From the NCBI RefSeq assembly GCF_008245225.1, contig NZ_VTAW01000001.1, forward strand, positions 1-64,000: a DNA stretch of 64,000 bases, given 5' to 3'. Below are positions 25,825-34,552 of the stretch, piece by piece. The translations under genes and the position numbers were made by a program. How positions within the stretch are numbered: position 1 is the first letter of the stretch; each line of letters begins with the position of its first letter. This stretch comes from Natrialba swarupiae (GTDB lineage: Archaea > Halobacteriota > Halobacteria > Halobacteriales > Natrialbaceae). The notes below the pieces were generated by a model. It did not search any database and was not told the DNA's origin. It worked only from the letters and a program-made list of their open reading frames with translations.

Positions 25825-26598
25825 ATGTCCTGGGAGACAGTTCGACTCGAGATCGACGACGACGTCGCGACGCTTTCGATCGACCGGCCGGACGCGATGA
25901 ACGCGTTGAACGTAGAGACGCTCGAGGGGATGACCGACGCCCTCGCCGAGGCGGCCGAGGAGGACGCTCGAGCGCTCGTCCTCACCGGTTCGGGAGACGA
26001 CGCGTTCATCGCGGGTGCCGACATCGCGCACATGCAGGATCTCCCAACCGAGGAGGCCCACGAGTGGATCGACCTCGGCCACGAGGTCGCCGACGCGCTC
26101 GAGTCGTTTCCAGCGCCGACGGTTGCCGCGATAAACGGCTACGCGTTCGGCGGGGGGTGTGAGATGGCGCTGGCCTGTGATCTCCGGGTCGCGGCCGAAT
26201 CGGCAGTCATCGGTAACACGGAGATCGATCTGGGGATCATCCCCGGCTGGGGGGCGACCCAGCGACTCCCACGGATCGTCGGCGACGAGACCGCGCGCCG
26301 GATGATCTTCCTCGGCGAGCGACTCGACGCCGAGAGCGCGGTCGAGGCGGGACTCGTCGGCGAGGTCGTCCCCGACGAAGAACTCGAGGCCGTCACGACG
26401 GAACTCGCGGAACGGCTCGCGGCGAAGCCGGCCGTCGCGATTCGAGCAGCGAAGGAGTCGATCAACCAGGGGTACGAGGGGTCCCAGACCAGCGGGCTCG
26501 ACTACGAGAAACGGGCGTTCACCGGCCTCTTTGGAACCCACGATCAACGGGAGGGAGTCGCGGCGTTCCTCGAAGATCGGGAGCCAGCGTTCGAGTAG
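25825..26598 (+). CDS. Enoyl-CoA hydratase/isomerase
   Basis: The product has 257 residues from ATG 25825. It hydrates 2-enoyl-CoA in fatty acid or related beta-oxidation. The crotonase motifs are clear: FIAGADIAHM for the first oxyanion-hole segment, GYAFGGGCEMALACDLRVA for the second, and NTEIDLGIIPGWGATQRL with the catalytic Glu position. Chain-length preference cannot be seen. The gene is 44 bases before rpiA, so co-transcription is possible although the pathways differ. Confidence 0.92.
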   Translation: MSWETVRLEIDDDVATLSIDRPDAMNALNVETLEGMTDALAEAAEEDARALVLTGSGDDAFIAGADIAHMQDLPTEEAHEWIDLGHEVADALESFPAPTVAAINGYAFGGGCEMALACDLRVAAESAVIGNTEIDLGIIPGWGATQRLPRIVGDETARRMIFLGERLDAESAVEAGLVGEVVPDEELEAVTTELAERLAAKPAVAIRAAKESINQGYEGSQTSGLDYEKRAFTGLFGTHDQREGVAAFLEDREPAFE

Positions 26599-26642
26599 CG
26601 CGTTCGGTAACGTTTTTCCCGCCGCCGCTCGCGTGAGGACGT

Positions 26643-27350
26643 ATGAAGACGGAGGGTGGCTCCAGGGAAGCGAAACGTCGCGCCGGCGAACGGGCGGCCG
26701 AGGAGATCGACGACGGCGACGTGGTCGGGCTCGGGACCGGCTCGACGGCCGCCCACGCGATCCGGGCGATCGGACGAGCCGTCGATGACGGGCTCACGGT
26801 TCGGGGAATCCCGACGTCGTTCCAGTCGCGTCAACTCGCACTCGAGGTCGGCATCCCGCTTTCGTGTCTCGACGCCGTCGACGGGATCGATATCGCTATC
26901 GACGGCGCAGACCAGATCGCAGACGACCCCGACGCGTCGGGATTCGGCGCGCTCGTCAAGGGCGGCGGCGGCGCGCAGACGCGCGAGAAGCTCGTCGACT
27001 CCGCGGCGGACCGGTTCGTCGTCGTCGCCGACCCGTCGAAACTCTCGGAGACACTCGAACAGTCGGTGCCACTCGAGGTACTCCCCGACGCCCACGCGCT
27101 CGTCGCCGACGAGATCCGGAGGATCGGCGGCGAACCGACGCTTCGCGACGCTACGCACAAAGACGGGCCGGTCGTCACCGACAACGGAAACCTGCTTTTA
27201 GACTGTGCGTTCGGCGAGATCGACGCACCCGACGAACTGGCGACGCGACTCTCGAGCGTACCGGGTGTGGTCGAACACGGCCTGTTCGTCGGGATGGCCG
27301 ACGCGGCCTACGTCGGGACCGACGAGGGGGTCGAGATGCGGGAGTACTGA
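26643..27350 (+). CDS. rpiA: Ribose-5-phosphate isomerase A
   Basis: The product has 235 residues and interconverts ribose-5-phosphate and ribulose-5-phosphate. The family motifs are GLGTGSTAAHAI for phosphate binding, DGADQIADD with the catalytic Asp, and LVKGGGGAQTREKLV with the catalytic region. The stop codon TGA at 27348-27350 is followed by GACGGTT, matching the arm of the palindromic repeat family. Confidence 0.95.
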   Translation: MKTEGGSREAKRRAGERAAEEIDDGDVVGLGTGSTAAHAIRAIGRAVDDGLTVRGIPTSFQSRQLALEVGIPLSCLDAVDGIDIAIDGADQIADDPDASGFGALVKGGGGAQTREKLVDSAADRFVVVADPSKLSETLEQSVPLEVLPDAHALVADEIRRIGGEPTLRDATHKDGPVVTDNGNLLLDCAFGEIDAPDELATRLSSVPGVVEHGLFVGMADAAYVGTDEGVEMREY

Positions 27351-27375
27351 GACGGTTCCCGACGGCTGATTCCCG
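27348..27375. repeat. Half arm of the palindromic repeat at the rpiA stop
   Basis: TGAGACGGTTCCCGACGG starts on the rpiA stop codon and resembles TGAGACGGTTTACTGTCC at 15961. No matching right arm is clear downstream, so this may be a degenerate copy or chance. Confidence 0.35.
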
Positions 27376-27579
27376 GTCGATGGCCGACCGATCGACCGGG
27401 GCAGACCCGTCGCAGTGCGATGGTCTCGAGCGTCGCGAATCCGATCAGGAGGCTCCGTACCATCCCGTGTTGACATCCTATCGCTTTCGGAAACCCTCGG
27501 CTCGGAGTACGGGCTGGTCGAGCGGTCGGAATGGACAGGTTTTCTACCCCGTCGGGACAACCCTTCCTCGAGACGATCG

Positions 27580-28641
27580 ATGCCCGAGACATCCGACAGG
27601 AAAGACGACCACATTCGAATCATCGAAGAAGAAGACGTCGAGACGTCCGGTTCGGGGTTCGCGGACGTCGAGCTCGTCCACGAGGCACTTCCCGAGATCC
27701 ACCGGGACGAGACCGACACGACGACGACGCTACTCGGGCACGAACTGGCGGCTCCGATCGTCATCGAGAGTATGACCGGCGGCCACCCGAACACGACGAA
27801 GATCAACCGGGCACTCGCCGAGGCCGCCCAAGAGACGAACGTCGCGATGGGTGTCGGTAGCCAACGCGCCGGCCTGGAACTCGACGACGAGGGCGTACTC
27901 GAGTCCTACACCGTCGCGCGTGAGGTCGCTCCCGATGCCTTTCTCTACGGAAACGTCGGCGCGGCGCAGTTACTCGAGTACGACGTCGCGGACGTCGAGC
28001 GCGCCGTCGAGATGATCGACGCGGACGCGATGGCGATCCACCTCAACTTCTTACAGGAGGCCGTCCAGCCGGAAGGGGATGTCGACGGCCGCGGCTGTCT
28101 CGCCGAGATCGAACGCGTCGCCGAGGGGCTGTCGGTTCCGGTCGTCGTCAAGGAGACGGGCAATGGTATCTCGCGGACGACCGCACGACGACTCGCCGAC
28201 GCCGGCGTCGACGCGATCGACGTCGCCGGACAGGGCGGAACGACGTGGTCGGGTATCGAGTCCTACCGGGCCGCTGCCGTCGGCGCCGAGCGCCAGGAGG
28301 CGATCGGCCGGCTGTTTCGCGCCTGGGGTGTACCGACGGTGGTGAGCACGCTCGAGGCGGCCAGCCAACACGAGACCGTGATCGCGAGTGGCGGCGTCCG
28401 ATCCGGGCTGGACGTCGCGAAGGCCATCGCCCTCGGTGCGAGCGCGGGCGGGCTCGCGAAGCCGTTTCTCTCACCGGCCGGTCGGGGGACCGACGCGGTC
28501 GTCGACCTCATCGAGACGCTCACGCTCGAGCTCCGGACCGCGATGTTCGTCACCGGCTCGGCGTCGATCCCCGAGCTTCGGTCGGCCGACCACGTCGTCC
28601 TCGGTCGAACGAAGGAGTATCTCGAGCAACGAGAACACTGA
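27580..28641 (+). CDS. fni: Isopentenyl-diphosphate delta-isomerase, type 2
   Basis: The product has 353 residues from ATG 27580; a longer frame upstream lacks coding character. The enzyme uses reduced FMN to interconvert IPP and DMAPP, the precursors of archaeal ether lipids, carotenoids and menaquinone. Motifs are [57 protein letters not shown] and [19 protein letters not shown]. Other isoprenoid genes are not nearby. Confidence 0.95.
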   Translation: MPETSDRKDDHIRIIEEEDVETSGSGFADVELVHEALPEIHRDETDTTTTLLGHELAAPIVIESMTGGHPNTTKINRALAEAAQETNVAMGVGSQRAGLELDDEGVLESYTVAREVAPDAFLYGNVGAAQLLEYDVADVERAVEMIDADAMAIHLNFLQEAVQPEGDVDGRGCLAEIERVAEGLSVPVVVKETGNGISRTTARRLADAGVDAIDVAGQGGTTWSGIESYRAAAVGAERQEAIGRLFRAWGVPTVVSTLEAASQHETVIASGGVRSGLDVAKAIALGASAGGLAKPFLSPAGRGTDAVVDLIETLTLELRTAMFVTGSASIPELRSADHVVLGRTKEYLEQREH

Positions 28642-28723
28642 TCGGTGTCGGCTCGATCATTCGTGTCCTGTTTTCACAGATATCGCCGCTGACGTGTAGC
28701 CGTCGCTACCTGACGTTGGGTCG

Positions 28724-28742
28724 ATAAAAAAGCACTCGAGTG
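28724..28742 (-). terminator. Hairpin plus T-run after the small histone-fold gene
   Basis: Read on the minus strand, the palindrome CACTCGAGTG (28733-28742) is followed by CTTTTTTATC. It lies 8 bases after the stop of the minus-strand gene at 28750. The pattern looks like a classic terminator; archaeal termination needs mainly the T-run. Confidence 0.6.
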
Positions 28743-28749
28743 GCGTCCC

Positions 28750-28917
28750 TTACAGGTCGCGCGGCTGGACGGTCTTGCGGTCGTTCGCTTCCGCTCGACG
28801 GGCAGCATCTTCGAGGAGTTCGTCGACTTCCTCGTCGAGTGCATCGTAGAAGTCCGAGGCGACGTTCTTGTCATCGAGCGCTTCCTTCACGGCGGCTTTG
28901 ACGATAAGGTCTGCCAT
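28750..28917 (-). CDS. Small DUF1931/histone-fold protein
   Basis: The product has 55 residues: MADLIVKAAVKEAL, then a DALDEEV-type helix and DAARRAEANDRKTVQPRDL. The long central helix and the end ANDRKTVQPRDL resemble the histone fold of NF-Y/HMf-type proteins, and the family is labelled DUF1931. It may dimerise and bind DNA or another protein. The promoter TTTATATGGG (28941-28950) is one of the strongest in the window, and a hairpin with a T-run follows the gene, so a short abundant transcript is likely. Confidence 0.75.
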   Translation of the reverse strand: MADLIVKAAVKEALDDKNVASDFYDALDEEVDELLEDAARRAEANDRKTVQPRDL

Positions 28918-29398
28918 ACGATATACCGATTTCCTTTTACCCCATATAAACATTTTGGTTATTCCGAGAGATACCGGTGAAACAGCGGTTGATTCGCCTG
29001 TTTCGACGACCACTACCACCGGAAAGTATATGTTTGATGAATCACTGACCGGAACCCCCCCTCGCTCGAGCGGTAAAATTGCGCTCGCGCGCGCCCTCGA
29101 GTCCGCTCGCGAACGATCCACCTGATGTGTGGTGGATCCGAGTACGCGTGTCACTGATACGGGCTGGTGTCGTCAATACTACCGTCCCAGGGATCCGTCG
29201 TCCGAGTACGGCGCTAAACAGTCACAACAGACCGTATGAAGAGTGGATAGCACTCGGCCGGGGTGAACAATCGAGCGGTTCGATGATACTGATACCAAAA
29301 ACAAATATCCCGTTATCCAAACACCAAACAGTGTATGGGAAAGCATTTTTAAATTCTCGATGGGTATTGTTCGGTACCGGCTCCGGCCGGTGTGCCCA
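28918..29398. other. Gene-free region, partly AT-rich
   Basis: These 481 bases hold the promoter of the 28750 gene (28941-28950), an arm-like CTGATACGGGCTGGTGTCG near 29156, and an AT-rich stretch (29280-29355) ending in CATTTTTAAATTC, which is the likely promoter of the next small gene. A 31-codon frame from 29030 (MFDESLTGTPP) lacks support. Confidence 0.4.
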
Positions 29399-29548
29399 AT
29401 GCCCAAATGTAACCATTGTGATGCGCACGTCTCAGAACGATTTGCGCGTGTATTCGCCGACGAATCCGGCGAGATCCACGCGTGTATCAGCTGCTCCGCG
29501 AACGCCGGAATCGCGGAGGTAGCGAAAGAACGCGCACGCGGCACGTAG
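29399..29548 (+). CDS. Small zinc-finger protein (DUF7563-like)
   Basis: The product has 49 residues beginning MPKCNHCDAHVSERFARVFAD. Cys pairs CNHC and CISC form a plausible zinc site, and the end ANAGIAEVAKERARGT is conserved in haloarchaeal relatives that I recall as DUF7563. The TATA-like TTTTTAAATTC at 29346-29356 would leave a short leader of about 25 bases. An in-frame ATG at 29360 is probably upstream of the transcript start. Function is unknown. Confidence 0.7.
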   Translation: MPKCNHCDAHVSERFARVFADESGEIHACISCSANAGIAEVAKERARGT

Positions 29549-29641
29549 CGAGAAACGTATCGAGCTACCGGCGGACCCCTTTCGACGACGAACGACGCGT
29601 AGTCGGGTCACTTTTCGACACCGCCTCCGTACGATCGGTCG

Positions 29642-29896
29642 ATGTCCGGAGACGATCACGTCGTCTACGTCCTCGAGTGTGCCGACGAAACCTTCTACAC
29701 CGGCTACACGACCGACCTCGAGCGACGCGTCGCCGAACACGACGCCGGCGAGGGGGCGAAGTACACGCGCGGGCGGACGCCGGTCGAACTCAGGTACCAC
29801 GAGCGCTACGACTCGCGCTCGCGGGCGATGTCCCGGGAGTACGAGATCAAACAGCTGAGCCGCGGGGAGAAAGAGCGACTGATCGGCCTCGAGTGA
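29642..29896 (+). CDS. GIY-YIG nuclease domain protein (UPF0213-like)
   Basis: The product has 84 residues and is a single GIY-YIG domain. [17 protein letters not shown] holds the two tyrosine motifs, followed by [17 protein letters not shown] with the conserved Arg and His, and [18 protein letters not shown] with the metal-binding Glu. Small proteins of this kind (YhbQ-type) act on DNA, but their cellular role is unclear. It lies just before the phosphohexomutase gene, on the same strand. Confidence 0.88.
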   Translation: MSGDDHVVYVLECADETFYTGYTTDLERRVAEHDAGEGAKYTRGRTPVELRYHERYDSRSRAMSREYEIKQLSRGEKERLIGLE

Positions 29897-30005
29897 TCCC
29901 TGAAGTCGGCGTTCGAATCTTCGGAACTGACGTCTCCACTGGATTTCGTTTTCCTGATGTGCACGTCGGCGTCGCCCTTTTTACAACTGATGTCGAGAAT
30001 CACGT

Positions 30006-31397
30006 ATGGGAGCCATTACGTTTGGCACGGACGGCTGGCGGACGACGCTCGAGGAGTTCACGACGCCACGGGTCCGGATGGTCGGGCAGGCGGTCGCCAC
30101 GTATCTCGCCGACGAGGGACTCGAGGGTCCCGTCGTCGTGGGCTACGACGCCCGGGAGAGTTCCCGCGGGTTCGCCGAAGAGCTGGCGCGAGTCCTCTGT
30201 ACCAACGGGTTCGACGTCCTGCTTCCCCAACGGGATCGGCCGACGCCGCTGGTCGCACACGCCATCGTCGAGCGCGACCTCGCGGGCGGACTCGCCGTCA
30301 CGGCCTCGCACAACCCGCCGGAGTACAACGGCGTCAAATTCATTCCCGACGACGGCGCGCCCGCCCTCCCCGAGGTGACCGACGCCATCGCCGACCGACT
30401 CGCCGACCCCGATCCGCTTCCGGAGAACGAACACGGCACCGTCCGCGAGGTCGACCTCGTCACCCCGCACGCGGATGCCGCCGTCGAACTCGTCGAGTCG
30501 ATCACCGGCGACGTCGACCTCTCCGGGCTCACCGTCGCCTACGACGCCATGCACGGCAGCGGCCGCGGAACCACCGACGCCCTGCTCTCGAGTGCCGGCG
30601 CCTCCCTCGAGGGGCTGCGCTGTGAACGTGATCCGACGTTCGGCGGCGGCGCGCCCGAGCCGTCCCCGGAGAACCTGACGGAACTCGTCGGCGTCGTCAC
30701 CGACGACGGGGGGCCAGAGCTCGGGATCGCGAACGACGGCGACGCCGACCGGATCGCACTCGTCACGCCCGAACGCGGCTTCCTCGACGAGAATTTCTTT
30801 TTCGCCGCGCTGTACGACTACCTCTTGGAGGACGACTCGGGTCCTGCGGTCCGATCGGTCTCGACGACGTTCCTGATCGACCGCGTCGCGGCGGCCCACG
30901 GGGAGAGCGTCCGCGAGGTGCCGGTGGGCTTCAAGTGGGTCGCGGAAGCGATGGCCGACGGCGACGCCTTAGTCGGCGGCGAGGAGTCCGGCGGCTTCAC
31001 GGTTCGGGGCCACGTCCGCGAGAAAGACGGCGTCCTGATCGCGCTGCTCGCGGCCGCGATGCACGCCGAGGAGCCGATCGACGACCGCGTCGACCGCCTG
31101 CTCGCCGAACACGGAACCGTCGTCCAGGACAAGACGAGCGTTGCCTGCCCGGATCACGAGAAAGCCCGGGTTATCGGCGCTCTCGAGGAACGAATTCCCG
31201 ACGCGGTCGCCGGAACTGCGGTCGAGGACGTCAACACCGCCGACGGCTTCAAACTTCAGCTCGCCGACGGCTCATGGCTGCTCGTCCGTCCCAGCGGTAC
31301 CGAACCCGTCTTGCGCGTCTACGCCGAGGCGACGGACGGCGACCGCGTCGACGAGTTGCTCGGGGCCGGTGAGGAGTTGCTCGAGGCGCTGGTGTGA
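30006..31397 (+). CDS. Phosphohexomutase (GlmM/phosphoglucomutase family)
   Basis: The product has 463 residues. The alpha-D-phosphohexomutase signatures are in order: FGTDGWR at the N-terminus, phosphoserine loop TASHNPPEYNG (S101), metal loop NDGDADRI (D244, D246, D248), sugar loop GGEESGGF, and the phosphate-binding RPSGTEP near the C-terminus. The enzyme moves phosphate between C1 and C6 of glucose, mannose or glucosamine; the sequence does not settle which. The promoter CCTTTTTACA at 29976-29985 fits the ATG. A methyltransferase remnant directly follows the stop. Confidence 0.9.
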   Translation: MGAITFGTDGWRTTLEEFTTPRVRMVGQAVATYLADEGLEGPVVVGYDARESSRGFAEELARVLCTNGFDVLLPQRDRPTPLVAHAIVERDLAGGLAVTASHNPPEYNGVKFIPDDGAPALPEVTDAIADRLADPDPLPENEHGTVREVDLVTPHADAAVELVESITGDVDLSGLTVAYDAMHGSGRGTTDALLSSAGASLEGLRCERDPTFGGGAPEPSPENLTELVGVVTDDGGPELGIANDGDADRIALVTPERGFLDENFFFAALYDYLLEDDSGPAVRSVSTTFLIDRVAAAHGESVREVPVGFKWVAEAMADGDALVGGEESGGFTVRGHVREKDGVLIALLAAAMHAEEPIDDRVDRLLAEHGTVVQDKTSVACPDHEKARVIGALEERIPDAVAGTAVEDVNTADGFKLQLADGSWLLVRPSGTEPVLRVYAEATDGDRVDELLGAGEELLEALV

Positions 31398-31608
31398 GCA
31401 GTGCGTCGGCGTCCTGCTGGTGATCGTCGGGCAGGCGCTTCGCTTTCGATCCGTCTCGATCTGCTGGTGGGCCGCCGGCTGCTGGATCGGCTTTCACAAT
31501 CGAGTCCTCGAGTACGAGGAGCCACACCTGGCCGAGGCGTACGGCGAGGAGTACGACCGCTACCGCGAGCGCGTTCCCCGGTGGCTCCCCCGCGTGCGCC
31601 GACCGTGA
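31398..31608 (+). pseudogene. C-terminal remnant of an isoprenylcysteine methyltransferase-like protein
   Basis: The frame after the phosphohexomutase stop encodes VGVLLVIVGQALRF, a second hydrophobic helix, then HNRVLEYEEPHLAEAYGEEYDRYRERVPRWLP. This is the characteristic end of ICMT/PEMT-type membrane methyltransferases (the EEPxL...YxxRVPRW pattern). The N-terminal part is missing and no good start exists; a GTG at 31420 would give about 62 residues. A deletion that joined the phosphomutase to this tail is the simplest reading. Confidence 0.6.
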
Positions 31609-31709
31609 CGTGACACTCGAGTCGTACGCGTTTTCGGATCGTCTGGTCCCCGCGGCTGGTTGCGTGCTCCGGGCCCGCGTTTACCCGCCCGGAGGCCGTT
31701 CGATCCAGT

Positions 31710-32063
31710 ATGAGCGGACGCAACGAGAAGGCCGCCTACACCGAACTGACGCCGGACTCGTGGCACCAAAACGAGGAGGGAAACTACTACATCGACTGCC
31801 CGGCGTGTGGCTCCGCGGCGTCGCTGATGAACGTCGTCGAACACAACCGCTGTAACGGCTATCTCGATCAGGAGGAAGGGGATACCGAACTCGACGAGGA
31901 GGCGTTCGACTGTACGGCGAAGCTCTGGTTCGAACTCGGCTACGTCTCCGATCCTGAGGACGCGGTCGGCGAATCCGCGAGCGACGTCGAGAGTGAGGAT
32001 GGCGTCTCCGCCGAGGGGTCACCGCCGGGAACCGACGGGGCGGTCAGCGACGACCAACAGTAG
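31710..32063 (+). CDS. Small haloarchaeal zinc-ribbon protein
   Basis: The product has 117 residues. WHQNEEGNYYIDCPACGSAASLMN carries a CxxC pair, and HNRCNGYLD and AFDCTAKLWFELGY provide two more Cys, so a single zinc site is likely. The last 40 residues are an acidic low-complexity tail. A TATA-like GTTTACCC about 28 bases upstream supports the start. I do not recognise a function. Confidence 0.65.
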   Translation: MSGRNEKAAYTELTPDSWHQNEEGNYYIDCPACGSAASLMNVVEHNRCNGYLDQEEGDTELDEEAFDCTAKLWFELGYVSDPEDAVGESASDVESEDGVSAEGSPPGTDGAVSDDQQ

Positions 32064-32134
32064 TGATGGTGTCGGTCGACGAGCGACGCCGTCGGGAACG
32101 TTTTGCGGACTCGCTCGAGTCGAATCGGTCTGGC

Positions 32135-32647
32135 TCACTCGCCGATCGGCTGTGCCGGTACGCCAGCGACGGTAGTCCCCGCGTCGACGTCGCCGGTGAC
32201 GACCGACCCCGCGCCGACGGCGGCATTCTCGCCGATCGTGATGTCGCCGAGCAATGTCGCGTTCGCACCGATCTTCACCCCGTCCTCGACCGTCGGATGT
32301 CGTTTCACGGGCTCGTTCGTGTCCCCGCCGAGCGTGACGCCGTGGTACATGTGAACGTCGTCACCGACCACGGCCGTCTCGCCGATGACGACGCCCATCC
32401 CGTGATCGATCGTCACCCGCCGGCCGATCGTCGCGGCAGGGTGGATTTCGACGCCGGTCAGTAGGCGGACGAGCTGCGACACGAGCCTGGCGACGAGCCG
32501 AAAGTCGGTGTTCCACAGCCGGTGGGTAATCCGATGTCCCCAGACCGCGTGAACGCCGGGATAGGCCAGTGCGACCTCGAGACAGCGTTTCGCCGCCGGG
32601 TCGCGCTCGCACATCGCCCGGGTGTCCTCACGCAGCTGTCCGAACAT
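32135..32647 (-). CDS. cysE: Serine O-acetyltransferase
   Basis: The product has 170 residues, the short EpsC/CysE type. It transfers acetyl from acetyl-CoA to serine, the first step of cysteine synthesis. The N-terminal helix pair contains [17 protein letters not shown] and HAVWGHRI. The left-handed beta-helix then shows hexapeptide repeats ([48 protein letters not shown]). The His residues in DHGMG and MYHGVTLGG match the active site. No cysK is adjacent. Confidence 0.9.
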   Translation of the reverse strand: MFGQLREDTRAMCERDPAAKRCLEVALAYPGVHAVWGHRITHRLWNTDFRLVARLVSQLVRLLTGVEIHPAATIGRRVTIDHGMGVVIGETAVVGDDVHMYHGVTLGGDTNEPVKRHPTVEDGVKIGANATLLGDITIGENAAVGAGSVVTGDVDAGTTVAGVPAQPIGE

Positions 32648-32847
32648 CGCTCGTCGGTACCTCGAGGACGCGTTCGGTGGACTGGCGATGTCGTCGCCTC
32701 GAGACTGACGATGGTGACCGACAACACCGGGCCACGGCGCGGCGGGATCGTTCGATTCCGGTGCACGCGACGCAGCCTGGCACTACCATGGTCGACAGTA
32801 GCGGCGGCGTTCGCATAAAATGGTTGTTTCTATAGCGCTCCCTCGAG

Positions 32848-33516
32848 TTACTTCCCGCGCGTGAGACGCGTCCCGATCCGCTCGGGAAGGTCCGTCGCCG
32901 CCACGGCCTCCTGGACCGCCTCGACGTCGTACTCGACGCGGTGGCTCTCGACGGTCATCGCCTCGAGGTCGACGACGGCGTACCCCGCCCGCGGATCGCC
33001 GTCGCGGGGCTGTCCGACGCTGCCGGGGTTGATGACGATCCCCTCGGCGTACCGTTCGACACCTTGAACGTGGGTGTGACCGAGCACCAGCACGTCCTCC
33101 TCGCCGAGCAGCCGCGGAGAGAACTCCTGCGGGTACGTGTAGCGGCTGTACCGGTCTGGATCGTCCGGATGCCCGTGAACGAGTTTGACCCGGCCGTCAC
33201 ACTCGAGACGTTCGGCTGGACGGTCGGCGAGCCACTCGAGGTGGTCCTCGGAGAGGTGACGTTTCGCGTACTCGACGCCCGCTCGTGCCATCCCGTTGAA
33301 CCGAAACGGTGTCTCGGCGGCGACGGCCGCGTCGTGGTTTCCCATCACCGTCGGGACGTCGCGCTCCCGGAGTTCGTCGACACACTCGGCCGGCCAGGGG
33401 TTGTATCCGACGACGTCGCCGGCACAGAGCACCTCGTCGACCGGCGGCATCGCAGAGAGGACGGTCTCGAGGGCGACCCGGTTGCCGTGAACGTCGGAGA
33501 TGAGTCCGACTTTCAT
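32848..33516 (-). CDS. Metallophosphoesterase (YfcE-like phosphodiesterase)
   Basis: The product has 222 residues. Metal-binding motifs of the calcineurin-like fold are in order: ISDVHGN, AGDVVGYN, MGNHDAAV, VHGHPDD and LGHTHVQG, followed by NPGSVGQPRDGDPRAGYAVVD, which is typical of YfcE-type enzymes. It probably hydrolyses phosphodiesters; substrate unknown. A TATA-like GGATAATACATA (33541-33552) overlaps the end of purO upstream, so this gene can be expressed separately. Confidence 0.88.
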   Translation of the reverse strand: MKVGLISDVHGNRVALETVLSAMPPVDEVLCAGDVVGYNPWPAECVDELRERDVPTVMGNHDAAVAAETPFRFNGMARAGVEYAKRHLSEDHLEWLADRPAERLECDGRVKLVHGHPDDPDRYSRYTYPQEFSPRLLGEEDVLVLGHTHVQGVERYAEGIVINPGSVGQPRDGDPRAGYAVVDLEAMTVESHRVEYDVEAVQEAVAATDLPERIGTRLTRGK

Positions 33517-33546
33517 ACGGAAGGGTACAGCGGCCAGCGGTATGTA

Positions 33547-34137
33547 TTATCCGCCGTTCTCGAGTGCCGTCTCGAAGCCGTCGTCGGTTCGAACGACGCC
33601 GGCCGCACAGACCGCGTGTTCGAACTCGAGGCCGTAGGCGTCGCTCGCGGCCTCCTGGGCGCTCTCCGCGTCGAACTCGATCGGTTCGGGTGCGTTCGTC
33701 TCGTAGGTCGCGACCATCGTCGGCTCGTCGACGGTTTCGACGAGAAGCGCGTCCGTTCGCACCGTCGCGATCAGCGCCTCGCCGTCGGCACCGATCGTCG
33801 CGGCGATGCGGGGCGTGTCGTAGTCGTCTTTCTCGTAATCCAGCGCGAGTAGACTCTCCGCGAGGGCGTCTCGGGCGGGATAGCCGAGTTCGAGTTTCTC
33901 GGCGATGGGATCGACGTGTGAGCCGTTCCCGAACGCGACTGTCTCGCCGGTCGGTGTCTCGACCGCCCGCAGACAGTTGTAGGAGACGTAGGGGTTGTCC
34001 GTCTCCGGGGCGTCCGCGGTGGGCCCCACCGTGAGGGCCTCGTCTCGAGCGGTGATCTCTCGGTTCGGGAACGACCGCGAGGAGACGCGGTACGCGCCCA
34101 CGTCCGGGCCGACGACGACGAATCGTCCGACGTACAT
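33547..34137 (-). CDS. purO: IMP cyclohydrolase, archaeal PurO type
   Basis: The product has 196 residues from the ATG at 34137. PurO closes the last ring of IMP in purine synthesis and replaces the cyclohydrolase half of bacterial PurH. The start [20 protein letters not shown], then [18 protein letters not shown] and [15 protein letters not shown] match the family. The open frame extends upstream, but a TATA-like ACCCCTTTTCCC stretch around 34157-34168 fixes the start. The stop codon lies within the promoter of the next gene. Confidence 0.9.
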   Translation of the reverse strand: MYVGRFVVVGPDVGAYRVSSRSFPNREITARDEALTVGPTADAPETDNPYVSYNCLRAVETPTGETVAFGNGSHVDPIAEKLELGYPARDALAESLLALDYEKDDYDTPRIAATIGADGEALIATVRTDALLVETVDEPTMVATYETNAPEPIEFDAESAQEAASDAYGLEFEHAVCAAGVVRTDDGFETALENGG

Positions 34138-34349
34138 ACCCGGGAATCCGCGTGAGAAGGGAAAAGGGGTGTCGGTTCGCACTCGAGGTCGGCCGGACTC
34201 GCTCGCTGCGTCGTTCTCTGTGCGAACTGCCAGCGACTGGAACGCTACGACTCTCCAACACCGTGACTTCGACCGAGTTCGTAACACTCTAATACGAACG
34301 ACAACTACCAGTGTGTACGTCGTCGAAGCAGAACTCGGCGAACATGTCA

Positions 34350-34422
34350 AGTCCATTAGGGTAGTGGCCAATCCTGAAGCCTTCTGGGGGCTTCGACGCT
34401 GGTTCGAATCCAGCATGGACTA
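34350..34422 (+). tRNA. tRNA-Gln (anticodon CUG)
   Basis: A complete cloverleaf of 73 bases without intron or encoded CCA. The acceptor stem AGTCCAT/ATGGACT is perfect, with discriminator A (34422). The anticodon arm AAGCC-TTCTGGG-GGCTT puts T33 before CTG at 34384-34386, reading CAG. The T arm GCTGG-TTCGAAT-CCAGC is perfect, and the D arm contains GGGTAGTGGCCAATCC. The acceptor and anticodon agree on glutamine. Confidence 0.93.
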
Positions 34423-34552
34423 CTTCTCCTCGTTTCGACTCGAGCACACTCCCCAGCGTCACCTGTCGATCTCCACCTGAAACGAAGGGGTCTCCTTCTG
34501 TCGATCACCGCCACCAGAACCCCTATTTGCACGACGTTCCTACTCGTTGCCA

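Noticed and set aside
29030-29125. 31-codon frame (MFDESLTGTPP) upstream of the small zinc-finger gene
   Set aside because: The TATA-like sequence overlaps the ATG rather than standing 25 bases before it, and no family is recognised.
31141-31397. Upstream part of the frame that contains the methyltransferase tail
   Set aside because: It lies inside the phosphohexomutase gene in another frame and has no membrane or methyltransferase pattern; only the part after 31398 does.
34350-34422. tRNA-Gln as an integration (attachment) site
   Set aside because: There is no integrase, no duplicated tRNA 3' end and no foreign-looking block beside it.
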